Shown: positions 61,184 through 62,151 of the stretch, in pieces | Position numbering within the stretch: the stretch's first letter is position 1 | How the letters are laid out: each line of letters starts with the position of its first letter | Source: Anaerolineaceae bacterium | Lineage (GTDB): Bacteria; Chloroflexota; Anaerolineae; Anaerolineales; E44-bin32 | Direction: 5' to 3' | Length of the DNA stretch: 62,151 nt | NCBI GenBank assembly: GCA_020350285.1 | Contig: CP070708.1 | Location: forward strand, 2,274,296 to 2,336,446 | Notes under the pieces: generated by a model | Seen by the model: the letters and a program-made list of their open reading frames with translations, nothing else | Database searches by the model: none | What the model was told of the DNA's origin: nothing | Made by a program: the position numbers and the translations under genes

Positions 61184-62151
61184 AGATCGTGCTACCCATG
61201 GCAGGTTTCGGCTCCCGCTTGCGACCCCTTACCTGGTCGAGACCCAAGCCCCTGATTCCCCTGGCAGGACGACCGATGATCGATTACGTGCTGGATATGT
61301 TCGTGGACATTCCCAGCGTAGATGAGGTGATTTTCATCATCGGTTATCTTGGTGACCAGATCGAGGCTTATATCGATAAGTCTTACCCAAAGATGAAAAC
61401 CCGCTATGTGGTCCAGGATGAGATGATCGGTCAATCCCACGCAATTTGGTTGGCCCGTGAAGGACTTCAGGGACCGATGATCATGGCCTTTGTCGACACG
61501 CTCATCGAGAGCGATTTCTCGGGCTTGTCGTCCGAACAGGCCGAGGCGGTAGCATGGGTCAGGAGGGTACCCGATCCGAGGCGTTTCGGCGTGGCGGAGG
61601 TCGGCTCAGATGGCTGGGTGAGGCAGTTGATCGAGAAGCCCAAGGACACAAGGAACGACCTAGCCGTAATCGGCTTTTACTACTTTCAGAGCTCCGAAAC
61701 GTTGCTCGAAGCAATTGAGGAGCAGATGGCGCGTGACATCCAATTAAAGGGTGAGTATTTTCTTGTCGACGCGATCAATATCATGCTTGAACGTGGTCTG
61801 AAGATGCGGGTCGAGCCAGTCAAGGTCTGGCATGATAGCGGCACACCCGAGGCTGTCCTGGAAGCCAACCGCTACGTTCTTGAAACTATACGCTCGAACT
61901 CTGAGGAAGCCGCCGCGCGCGAGGGTGTAGAAATCCACCCTCCGGTATATGTCGACCCCTCCGCAGAGGTGCGTCAATCCGTCATCGGACCACATGCTTC
62001 GATCGGCGCGGATTGCATTATCGAAGGGTCGGTGATTAAAGACTCGATCATCGACGTGGGCTCACAGATCATTGACAGTGACCTTTCTGCATCGCTGATC
62101 GGACGCCACGTTCGGGTTCTAGGTTGTGATCTCTCGCTTAACCTCGGGGAT
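61180..62151 (+). CDS. NDP-sugar pyrophosphorylase with left-handed beta-helix, 3' end cut by window
   Basis: A nucleotidyltransferase for sugar-1-phosphates (glucose-1-phosphate thymidylyl- or uridylyl-type). The N-terminal motif is MAGFGSRLRPLTWSRPKPLIPLAG, split here as GSRLRPLT and RPKPLIPLAG, then GYLGDQIEAYI. The UDP/dTDP-sugar site is in WHDSGTPEAVLEANRY. After ~residue 250 hexapeptide repeats form a left-handed helix (PSAEVRQSVIGPHASIGADCIIEGS), as in GlmU-like enzymes. The start overlaps the gatA stop. At least 324 codons are visible; the end lies outside. Which sugar is activated is open. Confidence 0.88.
   Translation, partial: MKIVLPMAGFGSRLRPLTWSRPKPLIPLAGRPMIDYVLDMFVDIPSVDEVIFIIGYLGDQIEAYIDKSYPKMKTRYVVQDEMIGQSHAIWLAREGLQGPMIMAFVDTLIESDFSGLSSEQAEAVAWVRRVPDPRRFGVAEVGSDGWVRQLIEKPKDTRNDLAVIGFYYFQSSETLLEAIEEQMARDIQLKGEYFLVDAINIMLERGLKMRVEPVKVWHDSGTPEAVLEANRYVLETIRSNSEEAAAREGVEIHPPVYVDPSAEVRQSVIGPHASIGADCIIEGSVIKDSIIDVGSQIIDSDLSASLIGRHVRVLGCDLSLNLGD

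Overview
The window is 62 kb of ordinary, densely coded bacterial chromosome with GC in the low to mid fifties. Nothing in it is phage, plasmid or transposon. An anaerobic or facultative member of the Chloroflexota (Anaerolineae-like) fits best. This is inference from the gene mix: an AOR-type oxidoreductase, a methyltetrahydrofolate methyltransferase beside hypA/hypB, very PAS-rich kinases with a 7TM sensor, DUF3467, a bacterial translin, and two START-PDZ-DinB fusion proteins. No rRNA gene is present to confirm the affiliation.

Layout, left to right. 0.1-6.6 kb: tungsto/molybdo-oxidoreductase, a PAS protein whose 5' end looks damaged, a kinase/class-III PLP fusion and a second class-III aminotransferase. 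6.8-9.1 kb: an ArsR-controlled metal-stress cluster of permease, CxxC thioredoxin-like protein and ArsR, with a perfect operator. 9.3-11.3 kb: hypA, hypB and a pterin-binding methyltransferase. 11.6-17.4 kb: a GntR/binding-protein regulator, a FecBCD-type ABC importer, a radical SAM enzyme and a nitroreductase. 17.6-22.6 kb: a membrane protein, a poly-cysteine ferredoxin-like protein, TetR plus flavin reductase, and mutY. 22.8-29.4 kb: two large sensor kinases. 30-34.7 kb: clpC, a coiled-coil membrane protein and corA.

34.8-40.3 kb is a mainly leftward block of nucleic-acid genes: ssb, DUF3467, translin, a Cas4-like nuclease split by an in-frame TGA inside a transmembrane hairpin, NAD kinase, a B-box membrane protein and recN. 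40.4-43.9 kb holds a DMT transporter, a Mut7-C RNase, tRNA-Arg(CCU) and a response-regulator cyclase. 44.4-47.8 kb is a rightward sdhABCD (succinate dehydrogenase/fumarate reductase) operon. 47.9-52.5 kb holds a DUF885 lipoprotein, an isoprenylcysteine-methyltransferase-like protein, a HEAT protein and an NAD-binding protein. 52.9-55.7 kb has several unannotated-size small ORFs and a secreted lamin-tail protein. 55.8-58.4 kb has two tandem START-PDZ-DinB paralogues. 58.8-62.15 kb has a translationally coupled small-ORF pair, then gatC-gatA and an NDP-sugar pyrophosphorylase running off the end.

Intergenic regions carry several families of perfect hairpins (REP/MITE-like). The best candidates for undescribed biology are the DUF3467-translin-membrane Cas4-like block, the tandem START-PDZ-DinB proteins, the importer/radical SAM island with its long operator, and the coupled micro-ORFs.
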